A stretch of 64,000 nucleotides of DNA, taken from positions 496,001 to 560,000 of the forward strand of contig NZ_RQET01000004.1 in NCBI RefSeq assembly GCF_004769195.1. Direction: 5' to 3'. Below, one piece after another: positions 49,691 through 58,814 of the stretch. Under the pieces are notes generated by a model that saw only the letters and a list, made by a program, of their open reading frames with translations, searched no databases and was not told the DNA's origin. Each line of letters starts with the position of its first letter. Within the stretch, counting starts at the first letter, position 1. Source of the stretch: Leptospira fletcheri. Its GTDB lineage: Bacteria; Spirochaetota; Leptospiria; Leptospirales; Leptospiraceae. The translations under genes and the position numbers were made by a program.

Positions 49691-50470
49691 ATGGAAAAGC
49701 GCGGAAAAGTATATTTGGTCGGAGCCGGTCCGGGCAATCCGGATCTGTTGACTTTACGTGCTCTGCGGATTTTAGAGAGTGCGGAAGTGATCTTATACGA
49801 CGCGCTTTTGGATCCTTCTTTTCTGGAATACTTTCCGCGCACTGCGATCGCACATTATGTGGGAAAACGCGCGGGACAGCACTCCGCTACTCAGACCGAA
49901 ATCCAGGACCTTCTGATAAAATATGCGACTTCCGGAAAAACCGTCGTCCGATTGAAAGGCGGAGATCCTTTTTTATTCGGTCGAGGTGGAGAGGAACTGG
50001 AAGCGCTTCGTGCCAGCGAAATCGACTATGAGATCGTTCCCGGTGTAAGCTCTTTGACGGGAGGATCCTCCGCAGCGGGATTTCCCCTAACCCACAGAGG
50101 TCTTTCGAGACAGGTCCTGATCATGGACGGACACACGGTATTAAACGAAGACACGGATTGGAATTGGTTCGCGAAATTCAAGGGCACCATCGCTCTCTTT
50201 ATGGGAACTTCTTCCATCCAGAAAATCGCGAATCAATTGATCGACCACGGTGCCGATCCTGAGTTGCCCTTGGCTTTGGTCGAAAATGCGAGTCTACCCG
50301 AACAGAAAATCGGGACGCTTACTCTCGGCGAGGCGGCAAGAAACGGAGTCCCTAAAAACGGAACCGGTCCGGGAATCATCTACATAGGCGCTGTCGTGGG
50401 ATTGCGATCGAAAACCGATCCGTCTATTCTAGATGGACAAAGTCACTTTCCTTTCGGTACGGAAGAATGA
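49691..50470 (+). CDS. cobA: Uroporphyrinogen-III C-methyltransferase
   Basis: Adds two methyl groups to uroporphyrinogen III to give precorrin-2, the first step to siroheme. The 259-residue protein has VYLVGAGPGNPDLLTLRA near residue 8, VVRLKGGDPFLFGRGGEE near 83, and EIVPGVSSLTGGSSAAGFPL near 116. Located between cysN and the next siroheme gene, so it most likely serves the sulfite reductase rather than B12 synthesis. Confidence 0.94.
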   Translation: MEKRGKVYLVGAGPGNPDLLTLRALRILESAEVILYDALLDPSFLEYFPRTAIAHYVGKRAGQHSATQTEIQDLLIKYATSGKTVVRLKGGDPFLFGRGGEELEALRASEIDYEIVPGVSSLTGGSSAAGFPLTHRGLSRQVLIMDGHTVLNEDTDWNWFAKFKGTIALFMGTSSIQKIANQLIDHGADPELPLALVENASLPEQKIGTLTLGEAARNGVPKNGTGPGIIYIGAVVGLRSKTDPSILDGQSHFPFGTEE

Positions 50471-51063
50471 ACCGACTTCTTCCCGTGTTTTTAAAGCTGG
50501 AAGGAAAAAGGGTTCTCCTGATCGGAGGTGGACGGGTCGCTCTCGAAAAATTAGGGCCTCTACTGGAAAGCGGATGCGAATTGACTCTTGTTGCCGAAAC
50601 GTTTCGACCTGAGGTCCTTGAAATTCTTTCGGGAAGACCCGAGGTCCAACTCTTTCAGAAGAAGGTCGAACTTTCGGATCTCGCGGGCTTCCACTTAATC
50701 TATTCCGCGACGAATGATAGAAAGACCAATCAGGATCTCGTAATAGAAGCGAAACGTCTGGGGATTTGGATCAATTGTGCGGACGACCCGGAAGCTTGCG
50801 ATTTTTATTCTTCCGCCTATTTTGATCGCGGCCCATTACGGGTCGCCGTTTCGACTCAGGGAGAATTTGCGGGATTGGCAAAAACGATACGAAACGCTTT
50901 AGAGGAACTGGTCCCGCAGGGCCATGAACGGGACTTCGAAGATTTGTTCGAGATCCGAAAGGCGGCAAAGAAATCCCTCGGCGATCCGGAAGTTCGGAAA
51001 GAGGCGCTTCGCTCGTTATTGCGCGAATTCAAAGAGAAATACCTAAAATTAAAGCATTCATAA
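50467..51063 (+). CDS. Precorrin-2 dehydrogenase / sirohydrochlorin ferrochelatase (CysG N-domain, Met8p-like)
   Basis: A 198-residue bifunctional-type enzyme that oxidises precorrin-2 with NAD and inserts iron to make siroheme. The Rossmann motif VLLIGGGRVALEKLGPLL is near residue 17; YSATNDRKTNQDL near 78 and INCADDPEACDFYSSAYFDR near 100 are family blocks. It overlaps cobA by 4 bases and is followed after 28 bases by the sulfite reductase that needs siroheme. In E. coli both activities are fused in CysG. Confidence 0.9.
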   Translation: MNRLLPVFLKLEGKRVLLIGGGRVALEKLGPLLESGCELTLVAETFRPEVLEILSGRPEVQLFQKKVELSDLAGFHLIYSATNDRKTNQDLVIEAKRLGIWINCADDPEACDFYSSAYFDRGPLRVAVSTQGEFAGLAKTIRNALEELVPQGHERDFEDLFEIRKAAKKSLGDPEVRKEALRSLLREFKEKYLKLKHS

Positions 51064-51091
51064 AAGTTAATATAAAAGGACAGCCCCTATT

Positions 51092-52777
51092 ATGTCAGAA
51101 GAAAATGAACTCAGCGAAGTGGAACATATCAAATCGGCCTCTCAAGGGCTTCGGGGAAAAATCGGAGCTACAGTAGAGGCCGGGTCCGAGGAATTCGGAG
51201 ACGATGATCGGCAGTTGATCAAATTTCACGGGATGTACCAACAAAAGGACAGGGATCGTAGAAAAGACGAGCAAGGCGATTTTATAGAAAATCCGACCTC
51301 TTTTATGATCCGTGGTCGGATCCCAGGCGGGAGATTGACTGCGAAGCAATACTTGGTTTGGGACGAATTAGGCGACAAATTTGCCGGTGGAGCTCTTCGC
51401 TTAACGACAAGACAATCCATACAGATGCATACGATCCGTCTTACCGACTTGCGCCCGATCATGCAGGCCGTCGACAAAGTCAATCTATCCACTATGGGTG
51501 CTTGCGGAGACGTGGTACGAAACGTAACGCAGGCGCTAAATCCTTGGGGAAGGTCCGATCTAAATCAGTTGGATGCGGTGGCTCAATTGTTGTCCGACCA
51601 CTTCAAATACAAATCCAAGGCTTATGCCGAAGTATGGCTGGGAGAAAAGCAGCTCAATTCCGAAGAGGACGAAGATCCGATCTACGGAAAAACCTACTTG
51701 CCTAGGAAATTCAAAATCGCAGTCACTCTTGCCGGAGACAATTCCGTGGATATCTATACGAATGATATGGGATTCGCTGCCACTCTTGACAAAGACGGTA
51801 AAATTGAAGGATACTTCGTATTTGCCGGCGGCGGATTGGGCATGACCCATAATAAGGCTGATACCTATCCTAGAGCCGCGGATCTGTTGGGTTGGGTCCC
51901 CATAAAAGACCTGATCTCCGTAGCGGATGCGATCGTCACCTCTCATCGGGATTTTGGCGATCGTACCAACAGAAAGCATGCACGACTCAAGTACGTCCTA
52001 GCCGAAAAGGGTGTGGAGTGGTTCCGTTCCGAGGTTGAGAGAAGATCGAATGCGAAATTCGACAAAATAAAACCTTTACCCAAGTGGGAAACACCGGCCT
52101 ATCTAGGATGGACTTTACGGGAAGATGGAACCTATTCCCTCGGGCTTCATACTCTGTCCGGTAGGATCAAAGATTTTCCGGAAAAGCCTCTTAAAACCGC
52201 GTTAAAAGACATCATTTCTACGTTCGATTTGGACGTGCAAGTTACGGCGGATCAGGATCTGGTTTTGATGGGAATCAAAAAGGATGATCGCGCGAACGTA
52301 GAAAGTAAATTAAGAAACTATAATATAGATCCCGCTTCCCCCAAACCCTTGTACGACAGAGCTTTGGCTTGCCCTGCTTTACCGACCTGCGGACTGGCGC
52401 TTACCGAATCGGAAAGAGTTTTTCCTCAACTTTTGGAAGGGATACAGAAAGTCCTGGATAAACTCCAACTGAATGATCGGGCACCGATTCTTCGGATGAC
52501 CGGTTGCCCGAACGGATGCGCAAGGCCTTACTCGGCGGAAGTCGGAATCGTCGGGCAGCAAGCCGGTGGAAAGTATTCTCTCTTTTTCGGAGGAAATCCG
52601 GAAGGAACCAAGGTAGGGCAATACGTAGCGAAGAAAATCGCGTTTGCCGATATTCCGGGCCAGTTAGAGAAGGCCTTCGAAGTCTGGAAGAAAGAAGGAA
52701 AATCGGAGGAAAGATTCGGAGATTTCGTGGAAAGATACGGACTGGATAAAATCCGGGAACTCCTGGGTTCGATGTAA
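51092..52777 (+). CDS. cysI: Siroheme/4Fe-4S sulfite reductase hemoprotein
   Basis: A 561-residue sulfite reductase (six-electron reduction of sulfite to sulfide). The cluster- and siroheme-binding Cys are in CPALPTCGLALTESE near residue 426 and MTGCPNGCARPY near 471. The substrate-binding region LRLTTRQSIQMHTI near 101 is intact. It resembles NADPH-type CysI; no flavoprotein CysJ gene is in the operon, so ferredoxin or a distant reductase must supply electrons. It ends the sulfate operon and converges on the beta-propeller gene. Confidence 0.93.
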   Translation: MSEENELSEVEHIKSASQGLRGKIGATVEAGSEEFGDDDRQLIKFHGMYQQKDRDRRKDEQGDFIENPTSFMIRGRIPGGRLTAKQYLVWDELGDKFAGGALRLTTRQSIQMHTIRLTDLRPIMQAVDKVNLSTMGACGDVVRNVTQALNPWGRSDLNQLDAVAQLLSDHFKYKSKAYAEVWLGEKQLNSEEDEDPIYGKTYLPRKFKIAVTLAGDNSVDIYTNDMGFAATLDKDGKIEGYFVFAGGGLGMTHNKADTYPRAADLLGWVPIKDLISVADAIVTSHRDFGDRTNRKHARLKYVLAEKGVEWFRSEVERRSNAKFDKIKPLPKWETPAYLGWTLREDGTYSLGLHTLSGRIKDFPEKPLKTALKDIISTFDLDVQVTADQDLVLMGIKKDDRANVESKLRNYNIDPASPKPLYDRALACPALPTCGLALTESERVFPQLLEGIQKVLDKLQLNDRAPILRMTGCPNGCARPYSAEVGIVGQQAGGKYSLFFGGNPEGTKVGQYVAKKIAFADIPGQLEKAFEVWKKEGKSEERFGDFVERYGLDKIRELLGSM

Positions 52778-52800
52778 TTCGCAACGCTCGTTTCGACTCT

Positions 52801-53901
52801 TTAAAAGAAAGATTCGAGAGTTTCGAATTTCCATTTCCAAATTTTATCCGAGGAATTTCCGGACAGGAGAAGGCCTTTGCCGAACTCGACGATGGCAGTC
52901 GTCGAGCCGACGCGCCCGGAAGTGGCGTCCGTCAAGGCAAAGGTCACATCTCCTTGTTCGTTCATTCCTAGTGCGTAGGATAAGGTCCCTTCCTTGGGCC
53001 TATAGATTTTCGGCAAAGCAGCTAGAACTTTTTTCCACTCGGGTTTATGCTGGATCTTATCGATTAGGAGGTGTCTAGGAGAGGATAACGCGATCCAAAA
53101 CGTTCCTACTTTGTCCGAACGGATTAGCGCAGGACTACCGGGTAAGTGGGTGATAAAAAATTGCTCTTTTCCCGTTTTTTTACCGCGCAGCCAAAATCGG
53201 CTAATCCTGTGTCTATACTTCTCGGCAAAAACCAAAAAATCCTCTTTGGCCGACAAGGCGATTCCTGTCGGGGCATAGACTTCGTCCAGAACCGTTTTTA
53301 CGGACTGGGTCATCGGATGATAGGAAAGAATTCTACCGTTGGGTTTCGATTCCAATTCTTCCAAGTAGGAGTCCGAATACGAAAACTTGCGGCTTAACTC
53401 CGTAAAGTAGACCGTTCCGTCGGAGGAAATGTCTAGTCCATAAAGATTTCTTAATTCATTACCGTTCTCGTCGGTACGGGCCAAAACGTTTTCGTCGCCT
53501 TTGGAATCGTAAAAAACTAAACCGATTCCGGAAAGGCATACGACAAGATTTCCTTTTCCGTCGAAGATCAGACCTAAAGGGCGCCCGGAAGTCTTTGCGA
53601 ATACTTCCTGCTTTCCGTCGGTTCTGATTCGGTAGATGTTTCCATCCGTAGAACCAGTATAAATCCGTCCTTTGGAGTCGACTGCCAATCCGAAAGGTTC
53701 CGAGATTTTTCCTTCGTGAACGGACTCGGAAAAGAAAAGCGCATTGTCTTCTCCCTGCGAAATCGAGGAATCGACGGAATAAAAATCCGGATCCGTCTTA
53801 TTCCAGCCGGCAAGGATCAGAATCGAGAATATGGTAGTGAATAGAAGGACGGGAGCGAGAATTCTCAGGATCGGGCTACGATATAGGGAACGGATCATCA
53901 A
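52801..53901 (-). CDS. Membrane-anchored beta-propeller protein (SMP-30/strictosidine-synthase-like)
   Basis: A 366-residue protein with one N-terminal membrane helix (about 10-31) and an extracytoplasmic six-bladed beta-propeller. Blades are marked by repeats such as EPFGLAVDSKGRIYTGSTDG, RPLGLIFDGKGNLVV and LYGLDISSDGTVYFTE. Family relatives include gluconolactonases and strictosidine synthase-like proteins; the actual reaction is unknown. It overlaps the M23 peptidase gene by 4 bases, so the two are one operon. Confidence 0.8.
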   Translation of the reverse strand: MMIRSLYRSPILRILAPVLLFTTIFSILILAGWNKTDPDFYSVDSSISQGEDNALFFSESVHEGKISEPFGLAVDSKGRIYTGSTDGNIYRIRTDGKQEVFAKTSGRPLGLIFDGKGNLVVCLSGIGLVFYDSKGDENVLARTDENGNELRNLYGLDISSDGTVYFTELSRKFSYSDSYLEELESKPNGRILSYHPMTQSVKTVLDEVYAPTGIALSAKEDFLVFAEKYRHRISRFWLRGKKTGKEQFFITHLPGSPALIRSDKVGTFWIALSSPRHLLIDKIQHKPEWKKVLAALPKIYRPKEGTLSYALGMNEQGDVTFALTDATSGRVGSTTAIVEFGKGLLLSGNSSDKIWKWKFETLESFF

Positions 53902-54821
53902 ACATGACCTTTAAATATCGGGCGTTGTTTTTGGCTATTTCTCAATATTTCGAAATGCAGGTGGAACCCTGTTGCTCTACCCGTTTTTCCGACTTCACCG
54001 ATCAGCTGTCCTTTTTTCACTTTCGCGCCGGACGGAACCAAAATCCTATCTAGATGTCCGTATCTCGTCTCATAACCCAGCAAATGTTTGAGCACTACGA
54101 GATTTCCATAGCCGCCCTTGGAGTCTGCAAAAGCAACTACGCCTTCCGCAGAAGCATAAACCGGAGTTCCCTTTTCCGCTGCCAAGTCGATTCCTCCGTG
54201 AAACGTATCCTTTTTCGTAAAGGGGTCCTTTCTTTTGCCGAAACGGGAACTGATCCTGCCTTCCTCCGCTAACGGATCGGAAAAAGCCATACCGTAAAAA
54301 AAGTTCTTCTCTTCTTTCGGCAAACCTCTTCCGGGAACGAACCAGGTCTTTCTTAGGTCATCATAATATAGGAATTTGGACGGAATCTTATGCCGGGAGG
54401 AGATTTTTTTTCTCTCGGAATCGTCGGAGGAAGATTGTTCCGACTCGTAAAATCCGCGCATGTTCGGAATCAAAAGCTCCATCCCCGGATAAATGTCCTG
54501 GGGGGACGAAAGTTGGTTCACGGAAGAGAGCGTATCCAGGTCCATTCCCGTTCTTGCCATGATCTTGAAGAAATTATCCTTAGGTCCCACTTTATAAACA
54601 AGAAATCGAAGAGGTACTAAATTCTTTTGGTCGAGGTTGGATACGGAGACTCGTAGATTGTATTTTACCTCTTCCCTCACTCTCAGGAGATTTTTATCCG
54701 AATAATCCAGACTTTTTAACTGCATTCTATCGAATCCTGCTCGAAGGGGTTCGGTGGAATACAATAGGAGTAGCAGTACTGAATAAAATGCCGGTTTAAT
54801 AAGTTTTTCGAAGAAGGACAC
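53898..54821 (-). CDS. LysM-like M23 (LytM-type) peptidase
   Basis: A 307-residue exported protein. The signal peptide covers about residues 1-28. A LysM-like region (VYKVGPKDNFFKIMARTGMD, then YPGMELLIPN) lies near 75-120. The M23 domain (about 190-300) has zinc motifs HGGIDLAAEKGTPV and HLHFEI, so it may be active on cell-wall cross-links. It is the first gene of the pair with the beta-propeller protein and diverges from the CPBP protease 55 bases away. Confidence 0.88.
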   Translation of the reverse strand: MSFFEKLIKPAFYSVLLLLLYSTEPLRAGFDRMQLKSLDYSDKNLLRVREEVKYNLRVSVSNLDQKNLVPLRFLVYKVGPKDNFFKIMARTGMDLDTLSSVNQLSSPQDIYPGMELLIPNMRGFYESEQSSSDDSERKKISSRHKIPSKFLYYDDLRKTWFVPGRGLPKEEKNFFYGMAFSDPLAEEGRISSRFGKRKDPFTKKDTFHGGIDLAAEKGTPVYASAEGVVAFADSKGGYGNLVVLKHLLGYETRYGHLDRILVPSGAKVKKGQLIGEVGKTGRATGFHLHFEILRNSQKQRPIFKGHV

Positions 54822-54876
54822 GCATTATAAGAATCGGTAGGTTTAAAAAAACAATGACGCAAAAAATCGGAGGAAA

Positions 54877-55779
54877 ATGATGGGCGCGGCTCCGCGTATG
54901 GAAGAAATCGAAAAGCAACCCGGAACCCGCGGTTTTTGGAGCGAGGTCGGAAAGATTTTGCTCCTCCAAGTTCTGGTTTTGTTGGTTGCGAACCTTCTGT
55001 ACCAACAGATTGCCAAGATTCAAATCGAGCTAACTCTTTCCGCTAAGCCGCCTGCTTACGAAAAAAATAAGACCCCAAAAACGCCTTTTCCCGGGGTTCA
55101 ACCGGAAGACAGAAAAATCGCGTGGAACGAACCTGCTTCCGCAGAGAAGGCTCTCAAGGATTATACCGAATTCGTAGTCACGAAAAGACCCTGGCTTCTT
55201 GTCATCGACAGGCTTGTATGGGCCTTTTGCTTTTTATTACCCGCGTATTTCATTCTTGCCAGACTTGCCAAGGCGGATCGGGCGGACTTCAGGGATCAGT
55301 TCGATGGAGGTTCCTTCGGGATCGGAGTATCCGTCGGAGTCGCTACCTTCTGCTTCGTAAATGTCGCGGGCGGTCTGATCTTCTTTTTTATAGGAAAACC
55401 TCAATCCAATCCGCTGGAAGTCGCGTTGACCCAAAACCTACAAGGAAATTGGACCTTGCTAACTTGGGCTTTACTCGGCGTAAGTTTCGGGGCGGGATTC
55501 GTGGAGGAGGCTTTTTTTCGCGGTTTCTTACTCAAGCAATTTGCGGGAAAGGGCATGGAGCGGCTCGGTCTAATACTGACTTCCGTACTTTTCGGATTAG
55601 TGCATTATAACCCGAAGGGGTCTTGGGTAGGTCCGTTACTTTTGATTTTCGTAGGCCTTTATTTCGGATTATCCTATTTAAAAACCGAAAATATTTGGGT
55701 TCCCATTACCGCTCATGTCACCTACAACAGTTCCATGTTGATAGCCGCATTTTTTTTGGGAGACCGAGTCGTAGGATGA
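54877..55779 (+). CDS. CPBP-family intramembrane metalloprotease
   Basis: A 300-residue membrane protein with about eight helices. The CPBP motifs are VEEAFFRGFLL near residue 210, FGLVHYN near 235 and AHVTYNSSM near 275; their Glu, Arg and His residues form the predicted active site. Members cleave or process membrane-embedded substrates. A strong GGAGGA precedes the ATG. Overlaps the next gene by 4 bases (ATGA). Confidence 0.85.
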   Translation: MMGAAPRMEEIEKQPGTRGFWSEVGKILLLQVLVLLVANLLYQQIAKIQIELTLSAKPPAYEKNKTPKTPFPGVQPEDRKIAWNEPASAEKALKDYTEFVVTKRPWLLVIDRLVWAFCFLLPAYFILARLAKADRADFRDQFDGGSFGIGVSVGVATFCFVNVAGGLIFFFIGKPQSNPLEVALTQNLQGNWTLLTWALLGVSFGAGFVEEAFFRGFLLKQFAGKGMERLGLILTSVLFGLVHYNPKGSWVGPLLLIFVGLYFGLSYLKTENIWVPITAHVTYNSSMLIAAFFLGDRVVG

Positions 55780-56561
55780 ACTGCGGAAAAGGCCGGGTTT
55801 TTACTTTTCTCTTTGCGATCCTGCTGTTTTGGGGAGGCGATTCCCTTATTGCAGGAGAGGCCTTCGAATTGGAGGGCGACCCTACCGACAACGATCTCAA
55901 GATTATTGCGGCTTTGAATAAGCTGACCTACGATCGTATCATTTCCAACAAAAACACAAAAGGCTTCGCTTATCGTTACACCTCGCGCTGGTATTCTCCT
56001 ATATCGGTGGACGTTTATGTATTAGGTTTTTCGAAGCGTGAAAAACTGAGTTTGATTCGAGTCGAATCGCCGAAACGAGGAGCGGAAAAAGCCTTTCGGG
56101 ATTTTCTATACGAGGAATTGACTCGAAGACAGGCGGTCAACGGGCAGACATCTCCCGAATCCGCGCACGGGTCCGCTGCCGGTGCCGTTTCGGAAAAAAG
56201 ATATCTGATTTCCGGAGGATTGGCCTTATTGGAACCCGCCGCCTCGGTTTACTATAATTCGAAGGCCTCTCCGGTATATACTTCATCGGATACGTTAAAA
56301 GGGATGTTCGGATATATAATGGCCGATTTGTTGCTGGCTGGAATCGGTTATTACTACGCTTCCAGTACGATCCATTCCCATTCCGCGATAGACACCTTGT
56401 TGGGAAAATCTACTCCTTCCGGGAATGTGATGCAATCTCCCGGAGCGGGAGTGTTCTTAGGACTACTGATCGTTCCTCGATTGTATCGTCTTGTGGGCGC
56501 CTGGCAAGATACGTACTCGCACAATCGAATCCTGGAGCTGAACGTCTCCAAAAGTTTTTAA
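55776..56561 (+). CDS. Exported protein of unknown function
   Basis: A 261-residue protein with an N-terminal signal peptide (RVFTFLFAILLFWGGDSLIAG). Two weakly hydrophobic stretches occur in the second half (FGYIMADLLLAGIGYYY and FLGLLIVPRLYRLVGAW). No family recognised. The start is fixed by the ATGA overlap with the CPBP gene; the frame is open further upstream but inside that gene. It is followed after 24 bases by the ClC channel gene, so the three may be co-transcribed. Confidence 0.62.
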   Translation: MNCGKGRVFTFLFAILLFWGGDSLIAGEAFELEGDPTDNDLKIIAALNKLTYDRIISNKNTKGFAYRYTSRWYSPISVDVYVLGFSKREKLSLIRVESPKRGAEKAFRDFLYEELTRRQAVNGQTSPESAHGSAAGAVSEKRYLISGGLALLEPAASVYYNSKASPVYTSSDTLKGMFGYIMADLLLAGIGYYYASSTIHSHSAIDTLLGKSTPSGNVMQSPGAGVFLGLLIVPRLYRLVGAWQDTYSHNRILELNVSKSF

Positions 56562-56585
56562 AGTCGAAGTTCGAGATTCTAAACG

Positions 56586-58538
56586 ATGACGGAATCGAAT
56601 CCTAAGCCCGAACGAATCGGACGACTGCGCTCCTTTTTAATGATCGGGGGACGAAGATCCCTTTATTTGTACTGCCTCTTGACCGGGATCGTCTCAGGAC
56701 TGGGAGCGTTTGCATTTTCCCGTGCTTTGGCTTGGGGCGAATTTCTAATGTTGTATACCGCCGCAGGTGTGAACAATACGCATCCGAACGGAGAATATTA
56801 CGTAGATTTAAATCCTGATCCGAATCTAAGGATCGGCCGTTGGATTTTGCTTTTTTTACCGGTAGTCGGCGGATTGGTGACCGGTTGGATTGTAACCCGT
56901 TTTTCCAGAGATTCCGCCGGAACGGGAACGGATTCTATGATCGATTCCTTCCATAACAAGGAAGGGAAAATGGAATCCAGGGTTCCTTTCGTAAAATCAA
57001 TCTCGACTATTTTCACTCTTTCTTCCGGAGGAAGCGGCGGAAAAGAAGGACCCATCTCCCAAATCGGCGCCGGTTTCGGCTCTCTGGTTGCGACAATTAC
57101 CCGGGCCGGAGCCAGAGCGAGGAGAACTTTACTTTTAGCGGGAACTGCAGGAGGTCTGGGCGCGATTTTTCATGCTCCTCTGGGGGGAGCTTTGACCGCG
57201 GTGGAGATGATTTATCGCGAGGATATAGAAAGTGATTCCTTGATACCTTGTATTATCTCCTCGGTAACTGCTTACCTGACCTATTCCGGTCTTAACGGAT
57301 TCGGTTCCGTTTATCGGGTACCGGAGATCGGGTTCGAAGAATATCCGGAGTTGTTTTTTTACGCGGTCCTTGGAATCCTCTGTTTTTTGAACGGATCCTT
57401 ATTCATTCATATTTTCAGAAAAATCCAGGATTGGGCTGCCGGTTGGAAAATTCCCGATTGGCTAAAACCCGCGATCGGAGGAATTCCCGTGGGGTTGATC
57501 GGATTTTTTCTTCCCGAAGTGATCGGAACCGGAGCTGGAGTTCTCCAGGACGCGCTGGACGGAAAGCAGATTTTCGATCCTTATATTCCGAATGTCTTAG
57601 ATGCATTAGGAATTAATAAAATACCGGAAGCTATCGGGCTACAGGGAGACGGAATATTATCTACGACGAACCTTCAAAAGGAATTCGCCGTAAAAAGGAA
57701 TCTTTTGTTGGTGCTCTTCTTTTTCGGATTCGCCTTCCTGAAGATTCTTACCACTTCCTTTACGATTGGAACCGGAGGCTCGGCCGGTATGTTCGGACCG
57801 GCGCTTTTTATCGGCGGAATGCTAGGCGGCGCAGTTGGAACGGTAACAAAAATGGTCCTTTCCACTTCCGTCTCCGTTTCCTCTTTTATTCTCGTCGGGA
57901 TGGGGGCGTTTTATGCCGGAATAGCCAGCGCACCGATTGCCGGGATGGTGATGATCTGCGAAATTATCGGAAGCTACTCGTTATTGCCTCCTTTAATGGT
58001 CGTTTCGATCATTTCCTTCGTAATGTCTCACAAATTGACCTTGTACAGGAATCAGAAGGAGAACCGATTCCAATCACCGGCTCATTATTGGGATATGAAC
58101 AGGGATGTGCTGGAAGGAATCGTAGTAGGACAAGTGTCCTCTCTTCTCAGGAAGATCGCGGTAGTCCGTTCTTCTGTTTTGTTATCCGAATTGGAAAAGG
58201 AATCCATGAAGATCCAGGCGAGCGATTACGTAGTTTTGAACGAGAAGGAAAAATACCTCGGGATCCTTTCCTTAAGAAAAATCAGACATTCTCCGGAGAG
58301 CAGGGAATTCGCGACGAATCTGATCACGGTCGGGGACGCCGCGGATACCGCGGTGCCTGCCGCTTCCTTGGACCAAAGCCTCGCAAGCGTTTTAAAACTG
58401 CTTTTGGAATTCGATCTGGATAAGATCGCGGTAACCACAACGGAGGGGAAGGAGTTCCTGGGATACCTTCGGTATGCGGAACTGATGAAAGTATATTTCG
58501 AGGCTACCGTTCCTCAAAAAAATCGCTCCATCGGATAA
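56586..58538 (+). CDS. ClC-family chloride channel/transporter with tandem CBS domains
   Basis: A 650-residue membrane protein. The ClC core (about 30-490) has the gating-Glu motif GGKEGPISQIGAGFG near residue 157, where the usual Arg of GREGP is Lys. GTGGSAGMFGPALFIGG near 397 is the second anion-binding motif. Two CBS domains (about 520-640) follow; these bind nucleotides and regulate the channel. Whether it is a channel or a Cl-/H+ exchanger cannot be told from the sequence. Confidence 0.9.
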   Translation: MTESNPKPERIGRLRSFLMIGGRRSLYLYCLLTGIVSGLGAFAFSRALAWGEFLMLYTAAGVNNTHPNGEYYVDLNPDPNLRIGRWILLFLPVVGGLVTGWIVTRFSRDSAGTGTDSMIDSFHNKEGKMESRVPFVKSISTIFTLSSGGSGGKEGPISQIGAGFGSLVATITRAGARARRTLLLAGTAGGLGAIFHAPLGGALTAVEMIYREDIESDSLIPCIISSVTAYLTYSGLNGFGSVYRVPEIGFEEYPELFFYAVLGILCFLNGSLFIHIFRKIQDWAAGWKIPDWLKPAIGGIPVGLIGFFLPEVIGTGAGVLQDALDGKQIFDPYIPNVLDALGINKIPEAIGLQGDGILSTTNLQKEFAVKRNLLLVLFFFGFAFLKILTTSFTIGTGGSAGMFGPALFIGGMLGGAVGTVTKMVLSTSVSVSSFILVGMGAFYAGIASAPIAGMVMICEIIGSYSLLPPLMVVSIISFVMSHKLTLYRNQKENRFQSPAHYWDMNRDVLEGIVVGQVSSLLRKIAVVRSSVLLSELEKESMKIQASDYVVLNEKEKYLGILSLRKIRHSPESREFATNLITVGDAADTAVPAASLDQSLASVLKLLLEFDLDKIAVTTTEGKEFLGYLRYAELMKVYFEATVPQKNRSIG

Positions 58539-58766
58539 ATGTTTTTCTTCCCGGCCAATTTTGGGTTAGAATGTATATATTGTAGCGTTCATTCTTTTAT
58601 GAAAAACGCTGCTTATCTAATTTTTTCTTTGTAAATTGATAATTTTTGATAAAATTCGATACTACCCTGTTTTTTCAATAGTACTGGACATTTTCGCCCT
58701 GAGCATTAAGATACGGAATAATTTTTAAAAAATAACTGATGTGTAATAAAGAAATTAGAAACATCT

Positions 58767-58787
58767 ATCTATCTGTCGTAGATAGAT
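58767..58787. promoter_or_regulatory. Inverted repeat before the FadL-like gene
   Basis: ATCTATCT and AGATAGAT are separated by 5 bases and end 27 bases before the ATG of the porin gene. The surrounding 276-base gap is AT-rich and shows nothing else I recognise. Operator role inferred. Confidence 0.35.
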
Positions 58788-58814
58788 TGGAAGCTGATTG
58801 ATCAGGAAGGGAAC

